DNA of 43,309 nucleotides, taken from assembly GCA_947575745.1 (NCBI GenBank), contig CANPOS010000014.1:1-43309 (forward strand), in the 5' to 3' direction. Shown here one piece after another: positions 24,638 through 33,110 of the stretch. The stretch's first letter is position 1. Each line of letters opens with the position of its first letter. Made by a program: the position numbers and the translations under genes. A model generated the notes under the pieces. The model worked only from the letters and a program-made list of their open reading frames with translations, had not been told where the DNA came from and made no database searches. The stretch comes from an uncultured Clostridium sp. (lineage in GTDB: Bacteria; Bacillota; Clostridia; TANB77; CAG-508).

Positions 24638-27058
24638 ATGGAAACAAAGGAAGAACTAATAGAAAGAATTATAAAAGAACAAGATCTGGCATGTTTTTAT
24701 GTAGTAAATAATTATAACAGTTCTTTGGACTTATTAGAGTATTATTCTGAAGATAATAATGTAATGTATTCAGACATCGATAAATTCATTTTAGATAATC
24801 CACAAATTTTAGATAGATTGTCTACAAAGAACCTAATGAATTTATTAGCTGTAACATGTGAGGAAGAACAAAAAGAAAAGTTAGTAGCTATAATAACAGA
24901 GAGATTAAAAACAGAAGATTTATTTTGTGAAGATATTGATGATAGTTCGTTTATGAAGCTTGTACATTCTTCTGACAGAGCAATAAACAAGATAGGAAAT
25001 AAAAATATTGAAACAGCAATTGCTCAAATCCATGAAAGAATAGCAAAAATAGAAAATCCAAGAGCTCAAAAAATTGCAGATAGTTTAATATATATAATTG
25101 ATGCAGTGAACTTTTTAGAGTATTATGAACAAGGAATATTTGATGAAAAAAAGATAGATTTTTTAGAGAAAATGCTTGCAAAAGACAAAGATGCACTAAG
25201 GTACGTAAACTTTGCCATATTTAGAGATGATATATTTGAATTAGGTCCAGATTTTATAGAATACTTATCAAAATTTACAGCAATGAGTGCTCAAGTTGTA
25301 ATTATTGCTAACCATAATCCAGAACTTATGAAAGTTTTAAGAGAGCAGTTTGATAAATATGAAAATTTACCAGATAATTTTAATGAAATAGCAACTCTAA
25401 TAACATATTTTGCTAAAAAATGTTTTAAAATAGAAGTATCTAAAGATACTAATGTTGACGAACTTATAGATAGTGCATTTAGAGAGTCTAATACTTTTAA
25501 TGCTAGTGTAATTGATAAAACTGTAAAGCCAAGTTTCGGAGAGAATTATAAGAAAAGACTAGAAGCAGAATATCAAGATAGATATAGAAATACCACAAAT
25601 ATAGGGCGAAAATTAAGTATATATTTAGAGAAAGTATTTTCATTATCATTACAAGGAGCAAAGAAGTTTTTAGATGAATATGGAGCAGATATAGAAAATC
25701 TTGAAGGACTAGATGAAGAGAAGGAACTAGTCTCAAAATTGAAAGAGGATGTTAGATTAGATAGTGAAGAAGAGATAGATAAATTATTTTCAGAAGCGGT
25801 AAATTTATATAGTCCAAGTCAAATTTTTAAGTTTACTCAAAATTTAGCTAAAGCATGTGCAAAAAGTTATATTACAGAAATGAATAGTACAGATGAACAT
25901 ATTCAAGAGCTTGAAATAGAAAATGGACAAGATATAGAATTTAATGGACATAAAATTAAACAAATTAGATTAACAGGCAAATTTTATATGCTTTTACATA
26001 GTACAGATACAGGATTTATAGAAGATACAGAGGAGCTAGCTGAGGAAACAAATTTCCCAAAGTCATGGAATAGTGGGAAAAATAAAGAAAATCATATTAT
26101 ATCTACTACTATGGTAAATGAAGATTTTTTAGGAACTTCACCAGTTGGAACAAATGGGGTAAGATATGGGTTTACTGATATTCCAGAAAATAGTATTCAA
26201 TTAATGGGAGTTACAGATTTAAATACATTTTCAACAAATTTTTCTTATAGTGCAAACAATAAAAAATATATGTCTGCTAAAACGCTTCCATATAGTTCAA
26301 GAAGAGTATATAGCGAATTTGGAATAGAAAGAGAAGGGATAGTTCCTGATTATGTTGTTATTTTTGATGATGACCTAGAAGAAGTGAAAAATAATGCTTA
26401 TCAAGCAGCAGGACAGTTTGATATTCCAGTTGTGTTCATAGATAAGGGAGAAATTGAACAGCAACAAATAGGAAATTTGAGAGAGCTAATTACAAGAATA
26501 GAAAAAGAAGGTAATATAGCAGATGTTAAAAATTTAATCAATTGCTATGAAACTAATAGAGCAGGTTGGCTGTTGAATAGAAATAAAGAAGAAAAAGATG
26601 GGAGTTTTACAAGTTCTATCGACAATTCTAGATTTGAACAGGATTTTGATGAAATGGGAGCAGAAATAGAGGGAGTAGTAAGAGAATATTTAAGCTCAGT
26701 CACAGAAAGAGAAGAGGGCAGTATTCAAGAATTAACAGGTATTATGGGAATTCTATTAAAAGAAATAGAGCTATATAAGGATTGTGACAAGACAAAGCCA
26801 ATTAGCAAAACACAAATAAGTTTTGATGCTTATGGGTTAGTGCAAGATGTAAATGAAGCATTGAATAAAGTAGGAGGCAATGAATATACAGTAAATGTAG
26901 AAGAGTTGCCAGATGTAGAAACATATAGATTAACTATAAAACAGCTTATTGCAAATGCTCTAACTGGAAATGATGCAGTAAATATTGAGGATGTATCTCA
27001 AGCAATGAAAATAATGGAATTAGCACAAGAAAGAGAAGGAGGGCAATATGATAAATAG
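24638..27058 (+). CDS. Large protein of unknown function (806 aa)
   Basis: Mostly helical acidic protein without signal peptide or TM. Residues 1-420 are helical repeats of no recognised family. A more globular central region (about 440-620) contains IRLTGKFYMLLHSTDTGFI, ISTTMVNEDFLG, GVRYGFTDIPENSI, and PYSSRRVYSEFGIER followed by IVPDYVVIFDD; the rest is helical. The H...STT...E spacing is faintly like ADP-ribosyltransferase folds but too weak to claim. It overlaps the next gene by 11 bases, so the two are translationally coupled. It might be an effector or host-interaction protein. Confidence 0.7.
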   Translation: METKEELIERIIKEQDLACFYVVNNYNSSLDLLEYYSEDNNVMYSDIDKFILDNPQILDRLSTKNLMNLLAVTCEEEQKEKLVAIITERLKTEDLFCEDIDDSSFMKLVHSSDRAINKIGNKNIETAIAQIHERIAKIENPRAQKIADSLIYIIDAVNFLEYYEQGIFDEKKIDFLEKMLAKDKDALRYVNFAIFRDDIFELGPDFIEYLSKFTAMSAQVVIIANHNPELMKVLREQFDKYENLPDNFNEIATLITYFAKKCFKIEVSKDTNVDELIDSAFRESNTFNASVIDKTVKPSFGENYKKRLEAEYQDRYRNTTNIGRKLSIYLEKVFSLSLQGAKKFLDEYGADIENLEGLDEEKELVSKLKEDVRLDSEEEIDKLFSEAVNLYSPSQIFKFTQNLAKACAKSYITEMNSTDEHIQELEIENGQDIEFNGHKIKQIRLTGKFYMLLHSTDTGFIEDTEELAEETNFPKSWNSGKNKENHIISTTMVNEDFLGTSPVGTNGVRYGFTDIPENSIQLMGVTDLNTFSTNFSYSANNKKYMSAKTLPYSSRRVYSEFGIEREGIVPDYVVIFDDDLEEVKNNAYQAAGQFDIPVVFIDKGEIEQQQIGNLRELITRIEKEGNIADVKNLINCYETNRAGWLLNRNKEEKDGSFTSSIDNSRFEQDFDEMGAEIEGVVREYLSSVTEREEGSIQELTGIMGILLKEIELYKDCDKTKPISKTQISFDAYGLVQDVNEALNKVGGNEYTVNVEELPDVETYRLTIKQLIANALTGNDAVNIEDVSQAMKIMELAQEREGGQYDK

Positions 27059-27485
27059 TGTTTATGCTAAGTCTTATACAGAAGTATTAGCTTTACTTAA
27101 ATGTTTAAGTAAAGAGGAATATAGCAAAATACCAAAAAATGAAATAGATTTCTTAGAAGAAAATTGTGATAAGGAATATAGCTTTGAACTTGATAAAAGT
27201 AAAGATTTAACAGAACAAAATGTGTCAAGAGAAGCCAATGCTGTATTAGTTGTATTATACCAAAAATATTTTGCAAGTGAGGAGCAAAAAGAAAAATTAG
27301 AGACAATTCTAATGCAGAATTATAAAAAAGACGAAGAGAAGAAAAGACAGTTATATAGTAATAAAGATATATTCAAGAAAAAAGAGGAACTGCCTAAAGA
27401 AACTCAAATGATAGAGTATAAGGAAAGTGTGATAATAAGATTTATTAATTCTATAAAAAACTTTTGGAGGAAGATTTTTCATTAA
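27048..27485 (+). CDS. Small helical protein, paralogue of the gene at 2209
   Basis: 145 residues. It shares with the 2209 gene YTEV-type opening, KEEYSKIPKNEIDFLEEN, YFASEEQKEKLE and a basic aromatic tail (IIRFINSIKNFWRKIF) that may bind membrane. Its ATG lies inside the end of the 806-residue gene, with GAGGG before it. The fixed pairing suggests it serves the large protein, for example as chaperone or immunity partner, but that is inference. Confidence 0.7.
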   Translation: MINSVYAKSYTEVLALLKCLSKEEYSKIPKNEIDFLEENCDKEYSFELDKSKDLTEQNVSREANAVLVVLYQKYFASEEQKEKLETILMQNYKKDEEKKRQLYSNKDIFKKKEELPKETQMIEYKESVIIRFINSIKNFWRKIFH

Positions 27486-27504
27486 AAGTAATATTAAATA
27501 GAAT

Positions 27505-27549
27505 CTCACATATATTTATTGTGTAAACAACAAGGTTCTTATATGTGAG
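27505..27549 (+). promoter_or_regulatory. Hairpin that sequesters the cwlD ribosome binding site
   Basis: CTCACATAT (27505) pairs with ATATGTGAG (27541), followed by GTTTTTT. It looks like a terminator for the upstream pair, yet its 3' arm carries the GAGG six bases before the cwlD ATG, so it could couple termination with translational control. Confidence 0.6.
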
Positions 27550-27556
27550 GTTTTTT

Positions 27557-28291
27557 ATGTTTGTTTTTAGTAGAAAGCGTTTTGCTCTAATTTTATCTTG
27601 TATTTTTTTGTCATTTACTTTTGTTATTGTAAGCAATAATGTCCAAAATAGAACTTTTGATATAACTCAGGTTTCTGCTATTCCTGTAAATGAAAAGGTA
27701 ATTGTTTTAGATGCTGGACACCGGACGGAGAGGACGGAGGAGCAGTAAGTGCTAATGGTATAGATGAAGCTGGAATTAATTTGAAAATTGCATTGAAGGT
27801 ACAAAAACTTTTGGAACAAAGTGGAGCAACAGTCATTTTAACTAGGTCTGATGAAAATGCTATTTATGAAGTAGATAGTGAAAGTTCAACTCTAAGTCAA
27901 AAGAAGGTATCTGATATAAAAAACAGAGTAAAAATTGGTAATGAAGCTTCTGCAAATGTATTTGTTTCAATTCATTTGAACAAAATTCCTCAAACTCAAT
28001 ATGATGGGTGGCAGACTTTCTATAATGTAAAAAGTGAAAAGCGGAAAGATACTTGCTGAAACAATACAAGAAACTCTAAATAAATCTATTGACAGAGAAA
28101 ATCATAGACTTGCAAAATCTATAAATAATATTTATATTATTGACCATGTAGAAATACCTACTTGTATTGTAGAATGTGGCTTTTTATCTAATCAAGAGGA
28201 ATTATCTTTGTTAGTACAAGACGATTATCAGAATAAACTTGCTTGGGGAATCTACACAGGAATAACAGAATATTTTACAAAAATAAATTAG
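27557..28291 (+). CDS. cwlD: N-acetylmuramoyl-L-alanine amidase CwlD (three CGG +1 shifts)
   Basis: 243 residues read through three shifts, the usual CwlD size. An N-terminal TM/signal anchor lies at about 8-30. The amidase_3 domain starts VIVLDAGHGGEDGGA with a zinc-binding His, then a second ligand in VSIHLN, and ends with catalytic-type Glu in IVECGFLSN. With PdaA it makes muramic delta-lactam in spore cortex. Two consecutive sites (27722, 27726) restore GHGGEDGG, and one at 28042 restores SEKGKILAE. Without shifting, the product ends before the catalytic domain. The ATG at 27557 is preferred to GTG 27545 because GAGG sits six bases upstream. Confidence 0.93.
27722..27725 (+). other. CGG +1 recoding site (cwlD site 1)
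   Basis: CAC, C, GGA gives the first glycine of D-A-G-H-G-G-E-D, directly after the zinc-ligand His. Confidence 0.93.
27726..27729 (+). other. CGG +1 recoding site (cwlD site 2)
   Basis: GGA, C, GGA gives the second glycine of D-A-G-H-G-G-E-D. Two back-to-back shifts. The nearby GAC-GGA-GGA keeps its normal phase. Confidence 0.93.
28042..28045 (+). other. CGG +1 recoding site (cwlD site 3)
   Basis: AAG, C, GGA gives K-S-E-K-G-K-I-L-A-E. Unshifted stop at 28059. Confidence 0.9.
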
Positions 28292-28310
28292 GCAACTATA
28301 AGTTGCCTAA
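28288..28310. terminator. Bidirectional terminator
   Basis: TTAGGCAACT, ATA loop, AGTTGCCTAA, then TTTATAT. Lies between convergent cwlD and the GGDEF gene. Confidence 0.7.
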
Positions 28311-28322
28311 TTTATATATATA

Positions 28323-29255
28323 CTATTCATGTGTCCTGCGATTAATTGCATAAGCACTACCAGGTGTAACCTTTGCTAAATGTTTAACTTGTGCTCCGAC
28401 TTCTCCAATTTCTAGTATATTATGAAATCTACCTTTTGAAACTTCAACAACTCCAATAGAAAGAGAAACTAAAGGGAATTCTTCCATAATGCCTTTTCTA
28501 TTTGGGACTTCTAGATAACCTCTTTTTCTGTCTTCTTCTGAGAAATAGTCAAGTATTTTTTTATCAAATTCTAAGATTATATTTTGGCACATTTCTTCGT
28601 AGTCTTTATTTGCAACTAATGCAACAAAATCATCTCCACCAATATGTCCTATAAAGTTATGCTTATTTCCATTTTCATTAACATTTTTTATTATAATTCT
28701 TGCAGTTTCTTTTATAATCTCATCTCCGCCTAAGAAACCATAAGTATCATTGTATGCTTTGAAATTATCTAAGTCAAAATATAGAACTGCAAATTCCTGT
28801 CTTTTTAATAAACGTTTTTTTAACTCAGATTGTATAGGTAAATTTCCAGGAAGTTTTGTAAGAGGACTAATACCTCTATTTCTATATAAAAGTTTAATAA
28901 TATTTTTTATCATATAAAATAAGCACTCGTTATCTACTGGTTTTATAATGTAATATTCTACTTCATTTTTTAATATTGCTTTTTCATGTCTTAAAGTATT
29001 ATTAGAAGTTAATACCATTATAGGAGTGATACTATTATCTTCATTATCTCTTATAATTTTACAAACATCAGAAAGAGAAGTTCCTTCTAACTGATCTTCA
29101 TTTATAATAATCAAAGTTGGAATATCAAGTAAATGATCACTAATTTCTGTACTTGTAACTTTTTTAAAAACTATTTCATCATCAGCTTTAAATATATTTT
29201 TTAATTCTTTTATTAAATCTTCTTTATCTTCTATGATAAATATTTCATGTATCAT
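28323..29255 (-). CDS. REC-GGDEF diguanylate cyclase-like protein
   Basis: 310 residues. A receiver-like N-terminal domain (1-125) has D54 at the phospho-acceptor position and K105 before Pro. A GGDEF domain (about 130-305) has the metal-site YFDLDNFKAYNDTYG and the signature GGDDF at 206-210, a conservative change compatible with cyclase activity. It would make cyclic di-GMP from GTP. AGGTTAATAT-type spacing precedes the ATG, with GGAGG upstream. It follows the membrane protein at 29321 with a perfect palindrome between them. Confidence 0.85.
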   Translation of the reverse strand: MIHEIFIIEDKEDLIKELKNIFKADDEIVFKKVTSTEISDHLLDIPTLIIINEDQLEGTSLSDVCKIIRDNEDNSITPIMVLTSNNTLRHEKAILKNEVEYYIIKPVDNECLFYMIKNIIKLLYRNRGISPLTKLPGNLPIQSELKKRLLKRQEFAVLYFDLDNFKAYNDTYGFLGGDEIIKETARIIIKNVNENGNKHNFIGHIGGDDFVALVANKDYEEMCQNIILEFDKKILDYFSEEDRKRGYLEVPNRKGIMEEFPLVSLSIGVVEVSKGRFHNILEIGEVGAQVKHLAKVTPGSAYAINRRTHE

Positions 29256-29283
29256 TGTATATTAACCTCCAATAAGAATTATA

Positions 29284-29315
29284 AAGTTAGTGTGAAACTA
29301 GTTTCACACTAACTT
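29284..29315. promoter_or_regulatory. 32-base perfect palindrome
   Basis: AAGTTAGTGTGAAAC, TA, GTTTCACACTAACTT. It lies between two co-directional reverse-strand genes. It could be a transcriptional hairpin or an operator; its TGTGAAAC half-site also occurs four times around the fic promoter (32981-33098). Confidence 0.7.
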
Positions 29316-29320
29316 GAATT

Positions 29321-30229
29321 CTAATAGTTTTTGCCTTTAAATGTTTTTACAACATCTCTAACATTAGTTGCTTTTATTGTAATTAAGACATTATCTTTAT
29401 TTGAAATATCATATTTATATTGATAATGTTTTTCACCATTAAGTTGTATTACATAAGGTTCGTCAACATTTATTTGTTGAGAAATTTCTGAAAGTCCCTC
29501 ATTATCAGTGATTGTAACTACTAAGAAACCATCTTGAATGTAAGTATCAATCTGTGGTGGAGCAATACCTTCTATTTCTCTAGTCTTAGTTAAAGTCTTA
29601 TTTTCATTATTTACAGCAGTTATGCTAAGAGTATTTATACCAACAGGTATTTCTGTTAATTGTTCAATTAAAGTACTATTTCCTCCATCAGGATATGCCC
29701 TTATTTCCTCATCAGAATTCCATTTATATGTTATATATGAAATTCCACTGACATCTGATGCAGAAATTTTAATATAGGTACTGTCAATTACTGAGAGCTC
29801 AATACTAATTCCATCATATGCATATTCATAAGAACTTTCGGCTGCTTTGTTATTTACATCAATAGCAGTTACATGAAGAGTGTTGATTCCTTGAGATATA
29901 GGAATTGTATCTAATATGACTGAAGTTTGTGAATTCCCTTGAATAATAGTATCAACATCATTATTCCAGTGGTATCTTACTCTCATAATTCCCTTATTAT
30001 GATTGATTTTTACAATTGCATTATTTTCCTCTTGCTCAAAAGCAATTTCAGGAACAGTATTATCTATACTTGATTTAACTAATTTATCATTTTGATATAA
30101 AGCATAAGAACCATTTCCAATAAATACTATTCCTAAAACAATTAAACAAATGCTAAAAGTTTTAAGAATTGACTTTAAAGAAGCTGGTCCATGAGATTTT
30201 CCTTTACCAGTATATAAAATTTGGTTCAT
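29321..30229 (-). CDS. Membrane-anchored extracellular protein with Ig-like domains
   Basis: 302 residues. A cytoplasmic stretch of about 24 residues, TM at about 25-46, then an all-beta extracellular part with about three Ig-like modules (NHNKGIMRVRYHWNNDVD; DVSGISYITYKWNSDEEIRAY; DNEGLSEISQQINVDEPYVI). The first two share a TYKWN/RYHWN strand and a GINTL-x-ITA ending, so they are internal repeats. AGGAGG precedes the ATG. It is upstream of the GGDEF gene in the same direction; a link between surface sensing and cyclic di-GMP is possible. No family name recognised. Confidence 0.75.
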   Translation of the reverse strand: MNQILYTGKGKSHGPASLKSILKTFSICLIVLGIVFIGNGSYALYQNDKLVKSSIDNTVPEIAFEQEENNAIVKINHNKGIMRVRYHWNNDVDTIIQGNSQTSVILDTIPISQGINTLHVTAIDVNNKAAESSYEYAYDGISIELSVIDSTYIKISASDVSGISYITYKWNSDEEIRAYPDGGNSTLIEQLTEIPVGINTLSITAVNNENKTLTKTREIEGIAPPQIDTYIQDGFLVVTITDNEGLSEISQQINVDEPYVIQLNGEKHYQYKYDISNKDNVLITIKATNVRDVVKTFKGKNY

Positions 30230-30291
30230 TGTTTAAGCCTCCTATTTAATCGCATTATAACATAAGGAAATTGCTTTGTAAAGAAAATTTA

Positions 30292-30320
30292 TTGCAAAAA
30301 GTATTAAATAATAGTATAAT
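30292..30320 (+). promoter_or_regulatory. Promoter of hpt-uvrC
   Basis: TTGCAA at 30292 and TATAAT at 30315, 17-base spacer. Confidence 0.7.
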
Positions 30321-30336
30321 ATATTCAACTATTTTA

Positions 30337-30367
30337 GGTGATTTTGGGGACGAACTTAAAAATCACC
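30337..30367 (+). promoter_or_regulatory. Leader hairpin before hpt
   Basis: GGTGATTTT pairs with AAAATCACC around a GGGGACGAACTT loop, then CATTTTAT. Could be an attenuator; it sits within the first 50 bases of the transcript. Confidence 0.5.
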
Positions 30368-30391
30368 CATTTTATAAAAAAGGAGAATAGA

Positions 30392-30910
30392 ATGAACGAA
30401 AATTTTAAAGAATTAATAAGTAGAGAAGAATTGGACAAAAGAATAGGAGAACTTGCTGAACAAATTGATAAAGATTATTTAGGAAAAGAAATTACAATAG
30501 TATGTGTAATGAGAGGTGCAGTATTTTTCACAGTAGAGTTAACATTAAAGATGAAAACAAAATTAAAATATGAGTTCATTACAATATCAAGTTATGAGGG
30601 AACAGATACAACAGGAGAGATTACATTAAGAACAGATTTAAGAGAGTCAATTGAAGGAAAAGACGTATTAATTGTAGAGGATATAATAGATACAGGAAGA
30701 AGTATGAGATACCTAATAGATCATTTGAGATCTAAGAATCCAAGAACTCTTAAAGTATGTACTCTTGCAGATAAGGCTGAGAGAAGAGAAATAGAAGTTC
30801 CAATAGATTATACAGGCTTTGTTGTGCCAAATAAATATATAGTAGGTTTTGGATTTGATATAGATAATAATTATAGGAATATGCCATATGTGGCAACTTT
30901 AGAAGGATAA
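30392..30910 (+). CDS. hpt: Hypoxanthine phosphoribosyltransferase
   Basis: 172 residues; purine salvage, converting hypoxanthine (and guanine) plus PRPP to the nucleotide. Contains the PRTase PRPP-binding motif VLIVEDIIDTGRS and the N-terminal CVMRGAVFF loop, and VPNKYIVGFGFD near the C-terminus. AGGAGAATAG precedes the ATG at 30392; the longer in-frame upstream reading lies within the leader hairpin. uvrC starts three bases after its stop. Confidence 0.95.
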   Translation: MNENFKELISREELDKRIGELAEQIDKDYLGKEITIVCVMRGAVFFTVELTLKMKTKLKYEFITISSYEGTDTTGEITLRTDLRESIEGKDVLIVEDIIDTGRSMRYLIDHLRSKNPRTLKVCTLADKAERREIEVPIDYTGFVVPNKYIVGFGFDIDNNYRNMPYVATLEG

Positions 30911-30913
30911 ATT

Positions 30914-32708
30914 ATGTTTGTTATCGAAGATGAATTGAAAAAGCTCCCAGGGAAACCTCGGAGTTTATCTTATGAAAGATAAAGATGATAATATTATCTA
31001 TGTTGGGAAAGCCATCTCTTTAAAAAATAGAGTAAGGCAATATTTTAGAAAAAATAATAAAACAGCAAGAATAGAAAAAATGGTTTCTTTGATAGATCAT
31101 TTTGAATATATTGTGACAGATAATGAAGCAGAAGCTCTAATATTAGAGTGTAATTTAATAAAAAAGAATAGACCTAAATTCAATGTGCTTCTAAAAGACG
31201 ATAAGAGTTATCCATACATAAGAGTTGATATAAAAGAGGAGTATCCTAGTGTATATATAACAAGAAGGCTAAGAAATGATGGAGCAAAATACTTTGGACC
31301 TTATGCTAATCCAGGAAGTGCAAAAGAGATGGTAGACTTTATAAAAAAGAGATTTAAAATAAGGCAATGTAGAAATTTTAAGTCAAATAAAAGAGTATGC
31401 CTAAATTATCATATAGGAAGATGCTTAGGGCCATGTGCAAATAATGTTTCAAAAGAAGAATACATGAAACAAATAGAACAAATTATGATGTTTCTTGAAG
31501 GAAAGATAGATGGTATAAAAAAAGAGCTAGAGAATGACATGAAAAAAGCGGCAGCTGAACAAAAATACGAGGAAGCGGCAGACATTCGTGATAAGATAAT
31601 GGCAATAGAAAATATATCTCAAAAACAAAAAGTATCTAACATAAATGCAAATGACATAGATGTAATAGGGATTGCAAGGAATGAGCTATATGTTTGTGTA
31701 GAAGTATTTTTTGTGCGTGGAAGTAAAATGATAGGTAGAGAGCATTATTTCTTAAATGAGCTAAGAGATATGACAAATAAAGAGATTATATCAGGTTTCA
31801 TAAAACAATATTATGTAGGAAATGCAAATACACCAAGTAAAATTATGATAGAAGAAGAAATAGAAGATGAGGAGATATTATCAAATATTTTGTCAGAGGA
31901 AGCGGATAAAAAAGTCGAGATAAAATCTCCAAAAAGAGGAGAAAAATTACGTTTTGTAGAAATGGCAAAAAATAATGCAAGAGTGACTTTGGAAAATAAT
32001 GCACAGGATAAATACGAGATATTAAACGAATTAAAAGAAATATTAAACTTAAATAAATTTCCAAATAAAATAGAAACTTTTGATATATCAAATATATCTG
32101 GAACAAATATTGTTGCAGGAATGTGTGTATTGCAAGATGGAAAAATCAATAAATCATTATCAAGGAGATTTAAAGTAAAAACAGTATTTGGGCAAGATGA
32201 TCCAAGATGCATGGAAGAAGTTATAGAAAGAAGAATAAAACGTTCATTAGATAGTGCGTCAAGCGGATTTGGCAAGCTTCCAGATTTGATATTTGTAGAT
32301 GGTGGAATTACACAGATTAGAGCCGCACTAGAAGCATGTAAAAAATGTAATGTGGTAATTCCAATATATGGAATGGTAAAAAATGACAAACACAGGACAA
32401 GAGCTTTGATTAATGAAGGAAAAATAGAGATACCACTTTCAGAAAATGCTATGAATTTGATTACAAGATTTCAAGATACAGTACATGATACTGCAATTGA
32501 ATATCATAGAAAATTAAGAGATAAAGGAATGTTAAAATCAACTTTAGATGATATAGAAGGAATAGGGGAGAAAAAGAAACAACTATTATTAAAACAATTT
32601 GGAAGTGTGGAGAAAATTAAGAGTGCAAAAATTGAAGAATTGATGCAAGTTAAGGGTGTTAATGAAAGATTAGCTAAAAATATAGTAGATACACTAAAAA
32701 AAGGCTAG
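30914..32708 (+). CDS. uvrC: UvrABC excinuclease subunit C (one CGG +1 shift)
   Basis: 597 residues through one shift. The N-terminal GIY-YIG nuclease (about 10-95) starts KKLPGKPGVYLM and contains IIYVGKA; it makes the 3' incision. Cysteines follow (CRNF, CLNYHIGRCLGPC), then a UVR domain (KAAAEQKYEEAADIRDK), an RNase H-like domain for the 5' incision (ETFDISNISGTNIVAGM, LIFVDGG), and C-terminal helix-hairpin-helices. The extra C at 30959 sits at the glycine of the GVY (GIY) motif, 15 codons from the ATG. AAGGA overlaps the end of hpt. An internal ATG would remove the GIY motif. Confidence 0.96.
30959..30962 (+). other. CGG +1 recoding site (uvrC)
   Basis: CCT, C, GGA gives K-P-G-V-Y-L-M. 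The glycine is the first residue of the GIY motif of the nuclease. Confidence 0.95.
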
Positions 32709-32779
32709 AATTTGTAGTACAAAATTAGTTATAAATTTCCCTTTTGATGAATATATATTTGTTTGAGGGGGAATTACAA

Positions 32780-32881
32780 ATGAAAAAAATGATAGGATTT
32801 ATTTTAGTTTTAGGAGTTAGTTTTTGTGTGATTGACGCAGTACTAATATTTAATTTTATAAATGTATTGACAAAAATGTAA
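32780..32881 (+). CDS. Small hydrophobic peptide (33 aa)
   Basis: GAGGGGG lies eight bases before the ATG. It encodes MKKMIGFILVLGVSFCVID followed by a hydrophobic stretch and NVLTKM, a single membrane span. It sits between uvrC and a palindromic repeat. Could be a genuine small membrane protein; no family recognised. Confidence 0.4.
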   Translation: MKKMIGFILVLGVSFCVIDAVLIFNFINVLTKM

Positions 32882-32977
32882 AGAATTCACAGCTATTAAA
32901 TTATTCATGTCCTGCAACTGGTAAATATTAATTAATTAGCCTGTGCGTACTTTTAGTTTATTTGGTTGTGAATTTTT
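32882..32977 (+). repeat. Short palindromic element related to 5177-5374
   Basis: Outer inverted arms AATTCACA/TGTGAATT. The interior has GTCCTGCAACTGG (32909) and TTAATTAGCCTGTGCGTAC (32933), matching GTCCTGCAACGGG and the CCTGCGCGGAC region of the 5.2-kb element. Looks like an internally deleted relative. Confidence 0.55.
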
Positions 32978-32980
32978 TAC

Positions 32981-33030
32981 AAATGTGAAACAAAATGAAG
33001 TAAAATTCAAAATAATGTTTCACATTTTTT
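32981..33030. repeat. GTGAAAC inverted repeat, copy 1 (fic promoter)
   Basis: AAATGTGAAACA and TGTTTCACATTT flank an AT-rich loop. Near-identical copy at 33049-33098. The likely -35 region lies in its right arm; the TATAAT is at 33041. Confidence 0.7.
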
Positions 33031-33040
33031 GATTTTGTGG

Positions 33041-33046
33041 TATAAT
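33041..33046 (+). promoter_or_regulatory. -10 box of fic
   Basis: TATAAT (preceded by TG G) between the two inverted repeats; no consensus -35 box. Confidence 0.55.
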
Positions 33047-33048
33047 AG

Positions 33049-33098
33049 AAATGTGAAACAAAATAAAAGAAAATTCAACAAAAATGTTTCACATTTTT
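33049..33098. repeat. GTGAAAC inverted repeat, copy 2 (fic leader)
   Basis: Same arms as copy 1. It ends just before the AGGAG of fic, so it lies in the mRNA leader and could be an operator, a translational hairpin, or both. Confidence 0.7.
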
Positions 33099-33110
33099 AG
33101 GAGTAAAGTA

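Noticed and set aside
25900..26400. ADP-ribosyltransferase domain in the 806-residue protein
   Set aside because: Only a loose H...STT...E pattern; spacing and flanking residues do not convincingly match any ART subfamily.
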